From NCBI RefSeq assembly GCF_036898095.1, contig NC_090750.1, forward strand, positions 87,030,270-87,094,269: DNA of 64,000 nt, read 5' to 3'. The stretch comes from Palaemon carinicauda (Eukaryota; Arthropoda; Malacostraca; Decapoda; Palaemonidae). This document shows, in pieces, positions 33,225 through 42,378 of the stretch. Under the pieces are notes generated by a model. It did not search any database, had not been told where the DNA came from, and worked only from the letters and a program-made list of their open reading frames with translations. Numbering within the stretch: the first letter of the stretch is position 1; every line of letters starts with the position of its first letter. A program made the position numbers and the translations under genes.

Positions 33225-33420
33225 GATCGCGCGCCCGCGCGATCGCTCGCCCGCGCGATCGCTCGCCTGCGCGCCCGCGCGATCGCTCGCCTGCGCGCCC
33301 GCGCGATCGCTCGCCTGCGCGCCCGCGCGATCGCTCGCCTGCGCGCCCGCGCGACCGCTCGCCTGCGCGCCCGCGCGACCGCTCGCCTGCGCGCCCGCGC
33401 GACCACTCGCCTGTGCGCCC
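33225..33420 (+). repeat. 24-bp GC-rich tandem repeat
   Basis: Units of CGCCCGCGCGATCGCTCGCCTGCG, reading RPRDRSPA in one frame. The opposite strand and other frames give Arg/Ala-rich artefact proteins. Confidence 0.92.
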
Positions 33421-34779
33421 GCGCGACCATTCGCCTTTGCGCGACCGTTCGCCCTCGCGCGACCATAGTTCGCGGCGAATTCCACAGCCGGTGGTAGCAG
33501 CAGGGACGCCTGCTCCTAGGCGGCACTCGGGATCACCTCCATCCAAGCACAGGTTGGTAGTGCAGGACGAAGACAGGTCAGTACAGCATTCTTCCCACCT
33601 TCTTTTCAGGCAGGAACCGTCGTGTCCTCTCCAAAGGATCGCCCGATCCCTTTCACCTTAGCGAGGATTTCGGACTCTGTGTCCTTGGAGCAGCAGACAT
33701 GGTTTGATCCGCTGGCACGGGCGTTAATGAGGGTTATGAAACCAGCACTCACCGGCCAGGGTAACAAACCAGCGGCTGTCTCTCCTACGCTGAAGAGAAA
33801 GAGAGGAGTGGACTTCGTGGTGACTTCCCCCAGGGCGAAGTTGGTTCCCAAGAGGTCGGTCTCGAGGGTCCCCACTCCTGCACGAGTACTCTCTCCTTCT
33901 CCCGCCCTGGAAGGATTTTTGGCGGGGGGGCTTTCCGTTGAAGATTTCTCCATCGGACAAGGGGTGACTGCTTACCTCTTCCTCTGGGAGCTTACCAGGT
34001 TCTTTCCCTCCTCGGTTACGGCCCGAGGTTTGGTTCAAGGAAGCTACAGGAAGATCAAGGGTACTTTCCTCCTCTCGAGCTCAGGCACCTTGGCCTTTCG
34101 TCGTTAAGTATCTACTTGCGGACAAGCTCGATGTTGTACCATCTGGACGCACTGACTGAAGGCTTCCTTCGGGTGTCTCATCTGTGGAGGTCAACGACCT
34201 CAGACACCCTTCCATCCTTGAGAAGAGTTTTGTCTTTGCCCAAGGACAGAGACTTAAACATCTGCTGTGCGGAGTAAATCGACTTCCGGTTTCACTCCTC
34301 CAAGGCGCTTTCTTCCAGACTCTGCAGGGCTCCAGCTCCCTTTTCTTTCAACCACGTCGGCCTAAGTTATCGGCTACGACAACTGGGACAAGGTGTCCAA
34401 TTGCAGTTTCCTCCTGTCAGGAACAGATGGCACGGGAGACTTCCCCGGGGGAGGGCATAGTCCTAAAAGGAGTTCACGAACTCTAGGATTGCAGGTTTTT
34501 TTCGCTGGGAGGATGCTTAAGGTTACTCATCCGATTGACAGCTTCCCGATGCCCATTCCCGCACAATCTCTGTGAGTAGCCAAGGATATCGCGCCTGCCG
34601 TCTCTGTCAGCGAATTCAGTGTCTCTGAACCTCTATGCCATAGCATCAGCAGAGTTGCCCGGTTGGGCAGAATGATCCATACCTTAGGCGAAGGTCTTCC
34701 TTAGGATCATCGACGGCTTCACCCCCGGCCCCCTCAGTCGATCCTTTCTTGTAAGGAAGGATCTGAGAGGGGATGTCCA

Positions 34780-35570
34780 TAGTCGACCTCTCAGCCCTGA
34801 TCAAGTTTGTCGAACAAACTTCGGCCAGCGTAGACCAGCAGAATCGATCAGACTGGTAACGAGGCGACAGGACTCCTTTAACCCTGGATCGGAAGGACGG
34901 GTACTTTCAGTTTCCATTCCATCCATCTTCCAGGGTGCTCGTCGAATTCAGCCTAAACTGCAAGTATTCCTGCTTATGATGCAGTGTGGCTATCCCGCCG
35001 TGGCATAGCAGGTGTGTTTCCCCAGAGAACTCTCCCTGCCTTCCTTTTGGCCGCTCAGGTGCAGACTTTCGCCTCCTCTGCTGTTTGGAGGGCTGGTCAA
35101 CTCCGGTAGGCTCGGGTTTCGACCTTCTTCAGCGCCGGGAAAAGCTTCCGAATGCTGACCATGAGTGTGGGCTCATGGTATTTTGCTTGGAGCCTTCTCT
35201 TCCTCTGCCTCAACATCTGGAGTATCTGGCCATGATATTGAGTCAACCGCCTTACCACGTTGGAAACCCCGCTTCTCGTCCGTCCAGCGAGGTTAAGCAA
35301 CGTCGGTACTTGGATGGGTGACCACCTGGGGACGCCAGATTCTGTTACCACATCCTCCGAGCCTTCCTTTCGGTTGACTGTGGCAAGACTGAGGAGAGTC
35401 GCAGTACCTGTTCTCAGTCAAGCAGAGTTTTCAGCCCTACCTTGGAACGTTTCCTAGTTCTTCTTTCCTCATTGACCCGTTTATAGTCCGAACGGTCGCC
35501 TCAGGATAAGTTCCATGTGGGGCGATCCAAGTTCCGGTGGCTTCAGGCAATGTTTAACCGGACTCCCTGG
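34780..35570 (+). pseudogene. DIRS F reverse transcriptase remnant
   Basis: TLDRKDGYFQFPFHPSSR at about 34881-34937 aligns with the motif-A region of copies A-E (SLDLRDAYFHIPIHSDSQ). LEYLAMIL near 35218 corresponds to LYLGMEI. Frameshifts and stops abound, and the YLDD box is not recognisable. A 5S-like insertion (35242-35350) lies immediately after LEYLAMIL. Confidence 0.65.
35242..35350 (+). pseudogene. 5S rRNA-derived sequence
   Basis: Co-linear with eukaryotic 5S rRNA over nearly its whole length: start GTCAACCGCCTTACCACG (5S: GCCAACGACCATACCACG), then TTCTCGTCCG, GGTTAAGCAACGTCGG, TACTTGGATGGGTGACCACC, TGGGGACGCC and CTGTTAC. About 11 nt between 'GTCGG' and 'TACTTGG' are missing, inside the internal promoter region, and other positions differ, so a working gene is unlikely. 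It lies inside the RT of DIRS F and reads on the plus strand. It could be a 5S retrocopy or the head of a 5S-derived SINE. Confidence 0.75.
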
Positions 35571-36039
35571 CCCTATGGGACCAGCGGAACTATTAAACCT
35601 GCAATGGGTGTTGACCTATGGAGCCTCTTGATGGTAGTGGATATTCTCGTCCTTTCCCCACATTCTTGATGCGGTTCTCGGACTCGTCAAAGGAAAGGGG
35701 GGGGGGGGGCATGTTCCGGTCCAGGCCTATGGTCAAGACCTGAAGGATACCTCTCCATCATTCAGGCAGGCTTAAGGGCCTTAGTCTGGCCCCTCTTCAG
35801 ATCCTACCGCTCCTGCCAAGTCGCCCCGTTGCGTGTCGACTTCATGCTAACCAGCAGGGGACGCATTTTCACACCTTCACATCTTGTAGTAGAGATACCG
35901 GGATGATTGAGATTCTCTCAATTCCACCATCGGCTCTCTCATTCCAGGCAGGGGAATGTTTCTCTCAGACTATCCGAGCAGAGCCTCATAGAGAGAGTGT
36001 ACCTAAGGGTCTTTGACCTTGGGTAACCAGCAAGTGCTG

Positions 36040-36200
36040 GTCTGGGGGACCTGATCGCGACAGCTTGGAACCTCAAGCTTCCGCTAGTTTTCCCCCCAGT
36101 CTCAGACCCCGAGACTCTGGCAAGATGCATTCCGGTGATGGTGGGACAACTTCGACGCCTGCGTCTTCCCTCCTTTTTGTCTGCGGACAATGGGTCTCAA
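36040..36200 (+). pseudogene. DIRS F methyltransferase-like domain remnant
   Basis: One frame gives DLIATAWNLKLPLVFPPVSDP (36049-36111). After a frame change, DAFR, a stop, then WWDNFDACVFPPF (about 36124-36174). These match DLFAT..KRLPIYCSPVPDP, DAFLLDW and YAFPPF of copies A-E. This identifies the region as the Dam-like domain at the end of DIRS ORF2. Confidence 0.7.
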
Positions 36201-36739
36201 CAAAACCAGGTTGTCTGTCAACCTTTCAATGGGAGAGCTCCACTGGGACTATGCGCAGAACGGTTTCTGGACCCTCTGCTTCCCCTGACGGAACTCCCGG
36301 GAGAGCTTCTCCCACGGCGCAGACTACTCAAGCAACCACACTGCGACATCTCTCCCGAACCGGGGCGTCGCTTCGGCTTCATGCCTGGAGACACTACGCT
36401 TCCTCCTCTAGAAGAGACAACCCGCTACAGTCGCGGTACGGAGGTCGCGTCATCTGCGATAGTCATCCACAGGGGTCTCCCAGGCAAAGTGAAGAGTCTA
36501 AGGTGGTTGGTGCCGTGGGAGATATACCTCTTCCCGTGAGGCCTCTTCTCCAGCAATAACGGTCTTATTGCCTTTCGGCGGGAGGAAACTCCTTTCCGCT
36601 CTTGGCAATGAAGCCTGTCGCTCAGCCTTTCCCTGACCTTCAGGCTTAAAGGAATAACTTTTTCCTGCCCGCTGGATCTATCCTCGCTCATGCGAAGCTA
36701 CGATCGTCCCTGCCCTAGTCGGAGGAAGACCTCCGACTT

Positions 36740-37440
36740 GGAGCATGGCTCGGACTTTTAGTCCTTTAAGAGATCTTCTCAAGACCCTTTTACGACAGGC
36801 CTCGGATTGTATTCCGCCTTGGGTCTTCTGCTCACTCTGGCCACGGCCAGTGTGTAAGCAATCTTCTTGGTCTCTTACTACTCCCCCCCTTTCTAAGGAA
36901 GAGGAGAAGGCAACATTCAGGCTCGCTCCTGAGTTGTTGGCTAGACTCAGAATCTGAGGGTCCCGACCCTTCGGTCCGATTCATTCAAGATTTTGAGTCT
37001 CCATTCTGTGTCTGATGTCCCAAGACCTTCTCTTTCTTGCCAGTACAGGAATCGAGAGGTTAGCGCTGGGAACAGCTGCAGTTTGGCCTCAGTTGCAGCC
37101 GATTTGGGAACACAAGGAGGACATGGGGGGAGAGTCACCAGTATACCTCTTCAGCCCGGACTCAAGGACATTCATCTCGACCTGTCTTCAGACCCTCCCC
37201 CGTCACGTCGCCCTACAGCACGATGTTGGATACATCGCAACGTCCCTCGCCTTCGAGTAATACTACTCTGTGACGCAGGTGCTACAAGCTGGAGTCTGGA
37301 AGCGTCTGATGACCTTCGCAGCCCGCTTCCTGCAGGGCGTGACCCACAGGAGTCTCGATACGTTTTCTATCGCTCTGTGGTGGCTACACAACAGCTGGTC
37401 TAACCTCAGGCTCCTTTTTGGACAGGTAGCAGAAGGTTGA
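36740..37440 (+). pseudogene. DIRS F tyrosine recombinase remnant
   Basis: HDVGYIATSLAFE at 37219-37257 matches HEVRAVATSVAF of the other copies, but the second Arg of HxxR is Gly (GGA 37228-37230). After a TAA, YYSVTQVLQAGVWKRLMTFAARFLQGV aligns with the Trp-Tyr region, and the position of the nucleophile Tyr is Phe (TTC 37327-37329). Stops also interrupt earlier parts. The copy is catalytically dead on both counts. Confidence 0.7.
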
Positions 37441-37880
37441 GGGCATTGTTATCAGGTTTTAGTCTGCATGAACGAAAGAAGTATGTCTGGCCCTTACTTC
37501 TTTCTTCATCATCCCCTCTACGGGGAAGCAGCATCCTGGTCTCTGCATAGCTGACCTCGAACCTCTGCAGGTAAACCATGCTTCCTTGTGTTCCGAGTAT
37601 TGAGTCAATACTGTCGCGTCCCCCATACCCTGACGAGGTGGTATTGGGAACGTCCTAACCCAGAGTTCCTTCTGGAACTCCAGGTCAACTGCCTAGGACG
37701 GGTCACACTTCTTCCTTCACACACAAGCTTACGTAGGCCACATGGTTCCTTGCGGTGCAAGGAACTTGTGAGGTGCAGGGACTCCTTTTCTCGAGTGCGA
37801 CTCACTCGGATTCTGAGTCCCCGGGTAAAGCCAAAGCCAGTATGGCTGGGGACTTTCCACCCTTCCTAAGGGATAAGTCA

Positions 37881-37980
37881 CCCTTTGTAAATAGCGTGGT
37901 TTGTATTTCGGTTACGGAACAAATGACAAATTCGAAGATAATTTGTATTTTTCCTAACCATACAAACCTTAGCTATTTAC
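37881..37980. repeat. DIRS F internal complementary region
   Basis: Complement of the left end (to GGTTACGGAAC) followed by complement of the right end (AATGACAAATTCGAAG ... CATACAAACC). Same logic as the ICRs of A-E with unrelated sequence. Confidence 0.88.
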
Positions 37981-38027
37981 ACATATTTGCCCGCCAGCCC
38001 TGTCCCCCAAGACAAGTCCTACCTCTA

Positions 38028-38197
38028 AGTGAAAGTGAGTATTCACCTGTGTGTGAGGGGGAGGAGGGGTAGCTAGCTACCACTCCCCTACCCCCCCGCT
38101 AACTAGCGCGGGGGTAATACACCCTCGTTAAATTCTAATGGCTCGCCATTTCAGCTACGCTAAAAGTAATAACCCTTTGTAAATAGCTAAGGTTTGT
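38028..38197 (-). repeat. DIRS F right inverted terminal repeat
   Basis: Inverted copy of 30330-30497. The outer extension runs to about 38237. Confidence 0.9.
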
Positions 38198-38237
38198 ATG
38201 GTTAGGAAAAATACAAATTATCTTCGAATTTGTCATT

Positions 38238-38938
38238 TTTTGCTCTGCCATATGCTCGCTCGCAATTAAACATTATCTCATTGCTCCTATGTTCTGGCAA
38301 GTGAAACATGTTTCTCTAACCGAGTTAGCCCCGTAGGTGGTGTATCGATACTGTGTAACTGATTTCTGCGCACGGTGTGCCAGTCTCTTTAGTATTTGTC
38401 CATGAAAAAAGCCTATACGGCTTTAATATTTTGCTTGCAGACTGATGCAGTACATACTCGTAACTCAGTTGAAATTTGTATTTTCGTATTCAAAGTTATC
38501 CATAACCTGAGGTACAACTTTGTTAGTATTTCTCAGTCCGTATTTATGTGGTGTTGCTTGAATTCTGTCTAGGGTTCAGTGGGAACCGTTCAGCTTCTCA
38601 TGTGTTGAAGTGTCTTAGCTGCTTGGCTGGTTAGGGTATTTGATCTGATTGATCCCTTTCCCTTGCTTCCTTGAGTATAGTAATGTACAGTATTCGGCAA
38701 TATGAACCTCAGGTGTAGAAATATATGGAATTTTGATAATAAAATCATTTCATTTTGTAGTTACCCAAGGTTAATATCACTCCCCCTGCCCCCTACAGAT
38801 TAGTGATGTTAAGATATTATTGAATTTACAATAGATTTTGACACTTCATGAGCTTTGAGTAGGAATCTCAGGTGAGTAAAGAAATCATAGATTTTATTAT
38901 TAAAATTCCATTAATTTGATTTTTCTCTTTATTTCCAG
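38238..38938 (+). other. Region upstream of ATPAF1 coding exon
   Basis: Includes the repeat shared with 4925-4985 (38243-38300), then sequence with no recognised gene. A pyrimidine-rich acceptor-like stretch ends in AG at 38937-38938, so 5' UTR exon(s) probably lie upstream and an intron may occupy part of this region. No promoter motif can be assigned. Confidence 0.5.
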
Positions 38939-38956
38939 GTCTCTTAAATTTTTGGT

Positions 38957-39123
38957 ATGAATATTACAAGACTTCGTATTGGATCCATAGTTAGAAGAGT
39001 ATCAATTACAATGAGTGAACGACCAGTTAGTACTTCCAGTTATGCAATGGTTAAGGCCATAGAAGAATTGGAAAAGAATCCATACTTTGAAAAGTATGCT
39101 GGGAAAATTGCTAAATACCAGAA
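38957..39123 (+). CDS. ATPAF1: ATP synthase F1 assembly factor 1, first coding exon
   Basis: ATG at 38957 follows an in-frame TAA at 38945 within the same exon (38939-39123), so this is the natural start. It encodes 55 residues plus two bases, and the donor GTAAGT is at 39124. The N-terminus (MNITRLRIGSIVRRVSITM) is rich in Arg and hydroxylated residues without acids, as in a mitochondrial presequence. LEKNPYFEKYAGKIAKYQ matches the start of the conserved ATP11 domain (human: NPFYDRYRDKIQ). The protein binds the free F1 beta subunit in the matrix and chaperones F1 assembly. Splicing to 54202 continues the frame (AA|G = Lys). Recognition rests on this and the next two exons together. Confidence 0.85.
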
Positions 39124-39254
39124 GTAAGTATGAATAAAAATATATTTATTTATGGGTGAAATTGGGAAAATGGAGAATGCCATACACTTTTCATACATGT
39201 AATTTCCTAGAAATGTGTTTGTTCCAATACAAATACAATTCTTCATCCTCTACA

Positions 39255-39540
39255 TCATGAGGCTCAATACTACACAGTACAGTATTCAAGAAGTTTTATT
39301 CCAGGTTTGACCAAGTTGTGGAATGATCTTCCTAATCTGATAGTTGAATCACTAGAACTTCAGAAGTTCAAACTTGCAGTAAATATTTTTATGTTGAACA
39401 GGCTGACATGTCTTTTTATAGTTTATATATGAAATACCTTTTGATGATGTTACTGTGTTAAAAATATTTTATTTCAATTGTTCACTATTTCTCACATCGT
39501 TTATTTATTTCCTTATTCCCTTTCCTCACTGGGCTATTTT
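39255..39540 (+). mobile_element. LINE (TAA family) fragment, left part, interrupted by DIRS C
   Basis: Matches 7690-7990 of the longer copy ('caagttgtggaatgatcttcctaat', 'cctttcctcactgggctattttt') and stops in the T5 run where DIRS C begins. The continuation is at 46073-46160. Confidence 0.85.
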
Positions 39541-39558
39541 TAAATATTTAACTTAGCC

Positions 39559-39712
39559 GGTGAATATATAATAGCTGCAACTCTGCGGCTCGACAGACAA
39601 CATACTTAAAAAACTCGCGAGCGATCGCTATGCAGGATGCGGGTGTGCCCACCAGCGCCAACTGTCGGCCAGATACTACTCTCGGATGTAAACAAAACCT
39701 TCAATTCTTCTC
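39559..39712 (+). repeat. DIRS C left inverted terminal repeat
   Basis: 154 bp, inverted copy of 45877-46030. C-specific segments include ACTCTCGGATG and GCAGGATGCGGG. Confidence 0.93.
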
Positions 39713-39915
39713 TGTCGACGTTGACGACAAGACGTACTTTTACTCGCTGTAGAACCTGGAGTTTTCCCATCATATTTGGTGAAGTACTTTAATTTGGTTT
39801 GAGCTTTCGCAGTACAGGTGTTTTTTCTTCAACATAAACTCTTGAACTCTTTTTTGAATCGGATTATTTGTTGATGACTTAGATTGTTTTTGGAATTTTC
39901 TTTGACTAATTCAAA

Positions 39916-42378
39916 ATGGCTGACCCTTCTCAAGTTCCTAAGTTTCGAAAGTGTAATGCTAGGGACTGTAATAGGCGTCTTCCAAAGGCTTCTCTCGACC
40001 CTCACACTGTTTGTTCCAATTGTCGGGGTAAAACCTGTCAATTGGGAGATCGATGTGAGGAATGCGTGGGCCTTTCGGAATTCGATAGGATCGAATTTGA
40101 TAAATATACACGCAGACTAGAGAGAGATAGGGTAAGGAGAAGTTCTTCTAGGTCCGTAGATTTTTCCTCTCCACATGCCCCTGAACCTAATCCTTCCCCT
40201 GTAGTGGTTGTTCCTAACCCCCCTCCTAGCACTCAGGAACCGTCTATGCAAGACATGTTGCTTGCTATTCATGCCTTGGGGGAGAGAGTTGAGGCTTTAG
40301 CAAGTGACCGTAATCAACTCATGGCGGACGTGAAGGAACTCAAGTGCCAAAGTGCCACGGCGGAAAGTGGGAAAGTGCCTAGTGTTACGCAAAGTGTTGT
40401 GAACAGTGTTGCGACCGAGGGTTCGTCTGTTCGTGCCTGTCGTTCACCTAGTCCGGGACCTCTTGCAAGCTCCCAAGCCCAGGGGAGAAGCAATGTCGTA
40501 CGACTTACGGGTTCGAGAGGCCTTGATCAGCGAACAGACGTTCCCTCTTTGGTATCAGGCGTATCTCGTCAAGATCGCCCCTACCATAAGACGAGAGAGC
40601 CCATTTTTAACTCGTCGTCCGAAGGCATTTCACGTAAGAAACCATGGAGCAAGGTCTCTAGACCTATGAAACGCAAGTCGGTCCCTTCAGGACAAGTCCA
40701 ACGTCCCGGTTGTAGTCACTGGGACAGTTCGGACCCGTTGCCGTCATCTGATGACTGCTCGCCGCCTAAGAAAGGCAAAGTTGTGCCGTCTCAGTCGCTA
40801 ACCCCGTCTGTTACCGCACCCGCTTCCGTAGACCCTAAATGGGTGATACTGCAAGACATGCAGTCTAAGCTTGCGTCCCTTATGGAAGACTACAACGCAG
40901 AGAAGGTTTCAGTTGAACCTAGCCGTTTTTCTCATGGAGATACTGGCCGTCAGCCTTCCAAGCGTTCTGTTGTGCGTCCTGTTGACGTTGATGTAGCTTT
41001 CTCGCGTCAACCAGTTGGGGTTGTACCTCCCCCGATGCGGTCCCGTGTGGATTTCCAGCCGCACGTTGACGTTAGGCAACTCACTGATGCGACTGGTGAC
41101 GTTCAGGACGTTCACCAACCATCAAAGTTGACTTGTTTTGACGCGGTGCGTCAATCTCCGCAACACAGTATGGTGTTGACTGCACAACCCAGACGGTCTA
41201 AACAGTCTCGGGTGGACGCTGTGCGTCCTCGCGCACCTGTTGTTGTTGACAGTTCCCAGACTGTTCAGCAGTTTCAGGACGCTGCGTCCTGCTCCGTCAC
41301 GTATGCACCAGTGCGGCCGGACGCTGCGGGTCATACGTTGCCTACCCCTTTGCCGTTTTCTCATCAGTTATCAGATGAGGAACTTTCAGATGAGGACGTT
41401 GCTGAACCACAGCCTGAGGATCAGCCTTCAGATTTAGATGACCCTAAAGCAGTTCCACCATCTATGGACTTTAAAAAAGTCATGCTTGTTTTTAAAGAGT
41501 TGTTCCCTGAACACTTTATCTCTGTGGCTCCTCGTTCGCCGCCGTCTGAGTTTGTTTTAGGCGTTCCTGCTGCCATGCCAGCCTTTACGAAACTCGTTCT
41601 CTCTCGCTCATCCAAGAGAGCTTTACGGCTGTTAGGCGATTGGTTGGACACCAAGAGGAGTTTAGGGAAGACGGCCTTTGCCTTCCCCCCATCTAAACTC
41701 TCGTCTAGATCGAGCGTCTGGTATGCCACGGGAGAAGTTCTCGGCTTGGGAGTTCCTGCCTCTGCCCAGGGCGACTTCTCAAGTCTTGTAGACTCTCCCC
41801 GCCGCCTTGCCATGAGACGCTCGAAGATCTGTTGGTCATCCTCGGACCTGGACCACCTTCTTAAAGGCATCTTTAGGGCGTTTGAAGTTTTTAACTTCCT
41901 GGACTGGTGTTTGGGAGCCCTGAGTAGGAAAATCTCATCTGCCGATAGGGATGTTTCCTTACTCATTATGTCCTGCATGGACAAGGCCGTCCGCGATGGA
42001 TCCAACGAACTTGCCGCCTCATTCACGTCAGGAGTCCTAAAGAAACGAGAGTCTCTGTGCTCTTTTCTATCAGCAGGAGTGACGCCATGTCAAAGATCTG
42101 AGCTACTCTTTGCGCCCTTGTCTAAGTGCTTGTTTCCTGAAGTCTTAGTTAAGGAAATTGCCTTGTCTTTAGTGCAGAAGGACACCCACGATTTAGTTGC
42201 GTCCTCGGCTCGCAAAGTTCCCCCTTTGCCTGCCTTGTCTGCTAGACCTAGGATAGACACTCCAGCGTCCAGGTTTATTCCGCCCTTTCGTGGCAGAGCC
42301 CCCAGCAGGGGAGGTGCTCGTGCCGAAGGGAAGAGAGGAAAGAGGAAAGGATCCAAGTCCTCGCGGGGCAGAGTCTGA
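39916..42378 (+). CDS. DIRS C ORF1, gag-like protein, 820 aa
   Basis: Intact. Start ATG in AAAATGGCT context after a leader conserved among copies. The N-terminal Cys cluster covers residues 13-50 (CNARDC, CSNC, GDRCEEC) and may bind nucleic acid. An Arg/Ser stretch (RVRRSSSRS) and a Leu-rich heptad-like segment near 105-130 follow. A long Pro/Ser-rich middle has degenerate VDV/DVQ motifs. The conserved C-terminal half (from about 510: MDFKKVMLVFKELFPEHF, KLVLSRSSKRALRLLGDW, SSVWYATGEVLGLGVPAS) is probably the capsid-like part. A basic Gly/Arg tail ends it. The overlap with ORF2 is 89 nt. The role in particle formation is inferred from DIRS organisation. Confidence 0.88.
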   Translation: MADPSQVPKFRKCNARDCNRRLPKASLDPHTVCSNCRGKTCQLGDRCEECVGLSEFDRIEFDKYTRRLERDRVRRSSSRSVDFSSPHAPEPNPSPVVVVPNPPPSTQEPSMQDMLLAIHALGERVEALASDRNQLMADVKELKCQSATAESGKVPSVTQSVVNSVATEGSSVRACRSPSPGPLASSQAQGRSNVVRLTGSRGLDQRTDVPSLVSGVSRQDRPYHKTREPIFNSSSEGISRKKPWSKVSRPMKRKSVPSGQVQRPGCSHWDSSDPLPSSDDCSPPKKGKVVPSQSLTPSVTAPASVDPKWVILQDMQSKLASLMEDYNAEKVSVEPSRFSHGDTGRQPSKRSVVRPVDVDVAFSRQPVGVVPPPMRSRVDFQPHVDVRQLTDATGDVQDVHQPSKLTCFDAVRQSPQHSMVLTAQPRRSKQSRVDAVRPRAPVVVDSSQTVQQFQDAASCSVTYAPVRPDAAGHTLPTPLPFSHQLSDEELSDEDVAEPQPEDQPSDLDDPKAVPPSMDFKKVMLVFKELFPEHFISVAPRSPPSEFVLGVPAAMPAFTKLVLSRSSKRALRLLGDWLDTKRSLGKTAFAFPPSKLSSRSSVWYATGEVLGLGVPASAQGDFSSLVDSPRRLAMRRSKICWSSSDLDHLLKGIFRAFEVFNFLDWCLGALSRKISSADRDVSLLIMSCMDKAVRDGSNELAASFTSGVLKKRESLCSFLSAGVTPCQRSELLFAPLSKCLFPEVLVKEIALSLVQKDTHDLVASSARKVPPLPALSARPRIDTPASRFIPPFRGRAPSRGGARAEGKRGKRKGSKSSRGRV

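Larger units (their letters stand above)
31700..34110 (+). pseudogene. DIRS F gag-like region with Arg/Ser-type repeats
   Basis: No single frame spans the region, but pieces share an Arg/Ser/Pro-rich character. One frame reads RQRSSA repeats (about 32140-32250), another HRTTLND.../SRDHSP repeats (32608-33152), and RPRDRSPA repeats (about 33235-33420) run into RDHSPLRDRSPSRDHSS. A less repetitive segment follows (33622-34107: TWFDPLARALMRVMKP, LKRKRGVDFV). The layout suggests an RS-domain-like gag expanded by tandem duplication and then broken by a 34-bp repeat that is not a multiple of three. Function is inferred only from position before RT. Confidence 0.6.
30311..38237 (+). mobile_element. 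Decayed DIRS-like element of a second family (copy F)
   Basis: 7.9 kb. The left ITR (30330-30497) and right ITR (38028-38197) are inverted copies. An ICR at 37881-37980 joins the complements of the left end (GTTCCGTAACCG...) and the right end (...CGAATTTGTCAT). Between them, in order, are a gag-like region with tandem repeats, RT traces, methyltransferase-like motifs and YR traces. Terminal sequences are unrelated to copies A-E, so this is a separate family with the same replication design. Many stops and frameshifts show it is old. Confidence 0.85.

Noticed and set aside
32145..33420. CRISPR-like array
   Set aside because: Units are contiguous without unique spacers, lie in a eukaryotic retroelement, and partly encode Arg/Ser repeats.
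33156..33546. Minus-strand Arg/Ala/Gly-rich proteins
   Set aside because: They are frame artefacts of the 24-bp GC-rich tandem repeat.
35242..35350. A functional 5S rRNA gene
   Set aside because: About 11 nt are missing within the internal promoter region, with further mismatches, and it lies inside a decayed retroelement.
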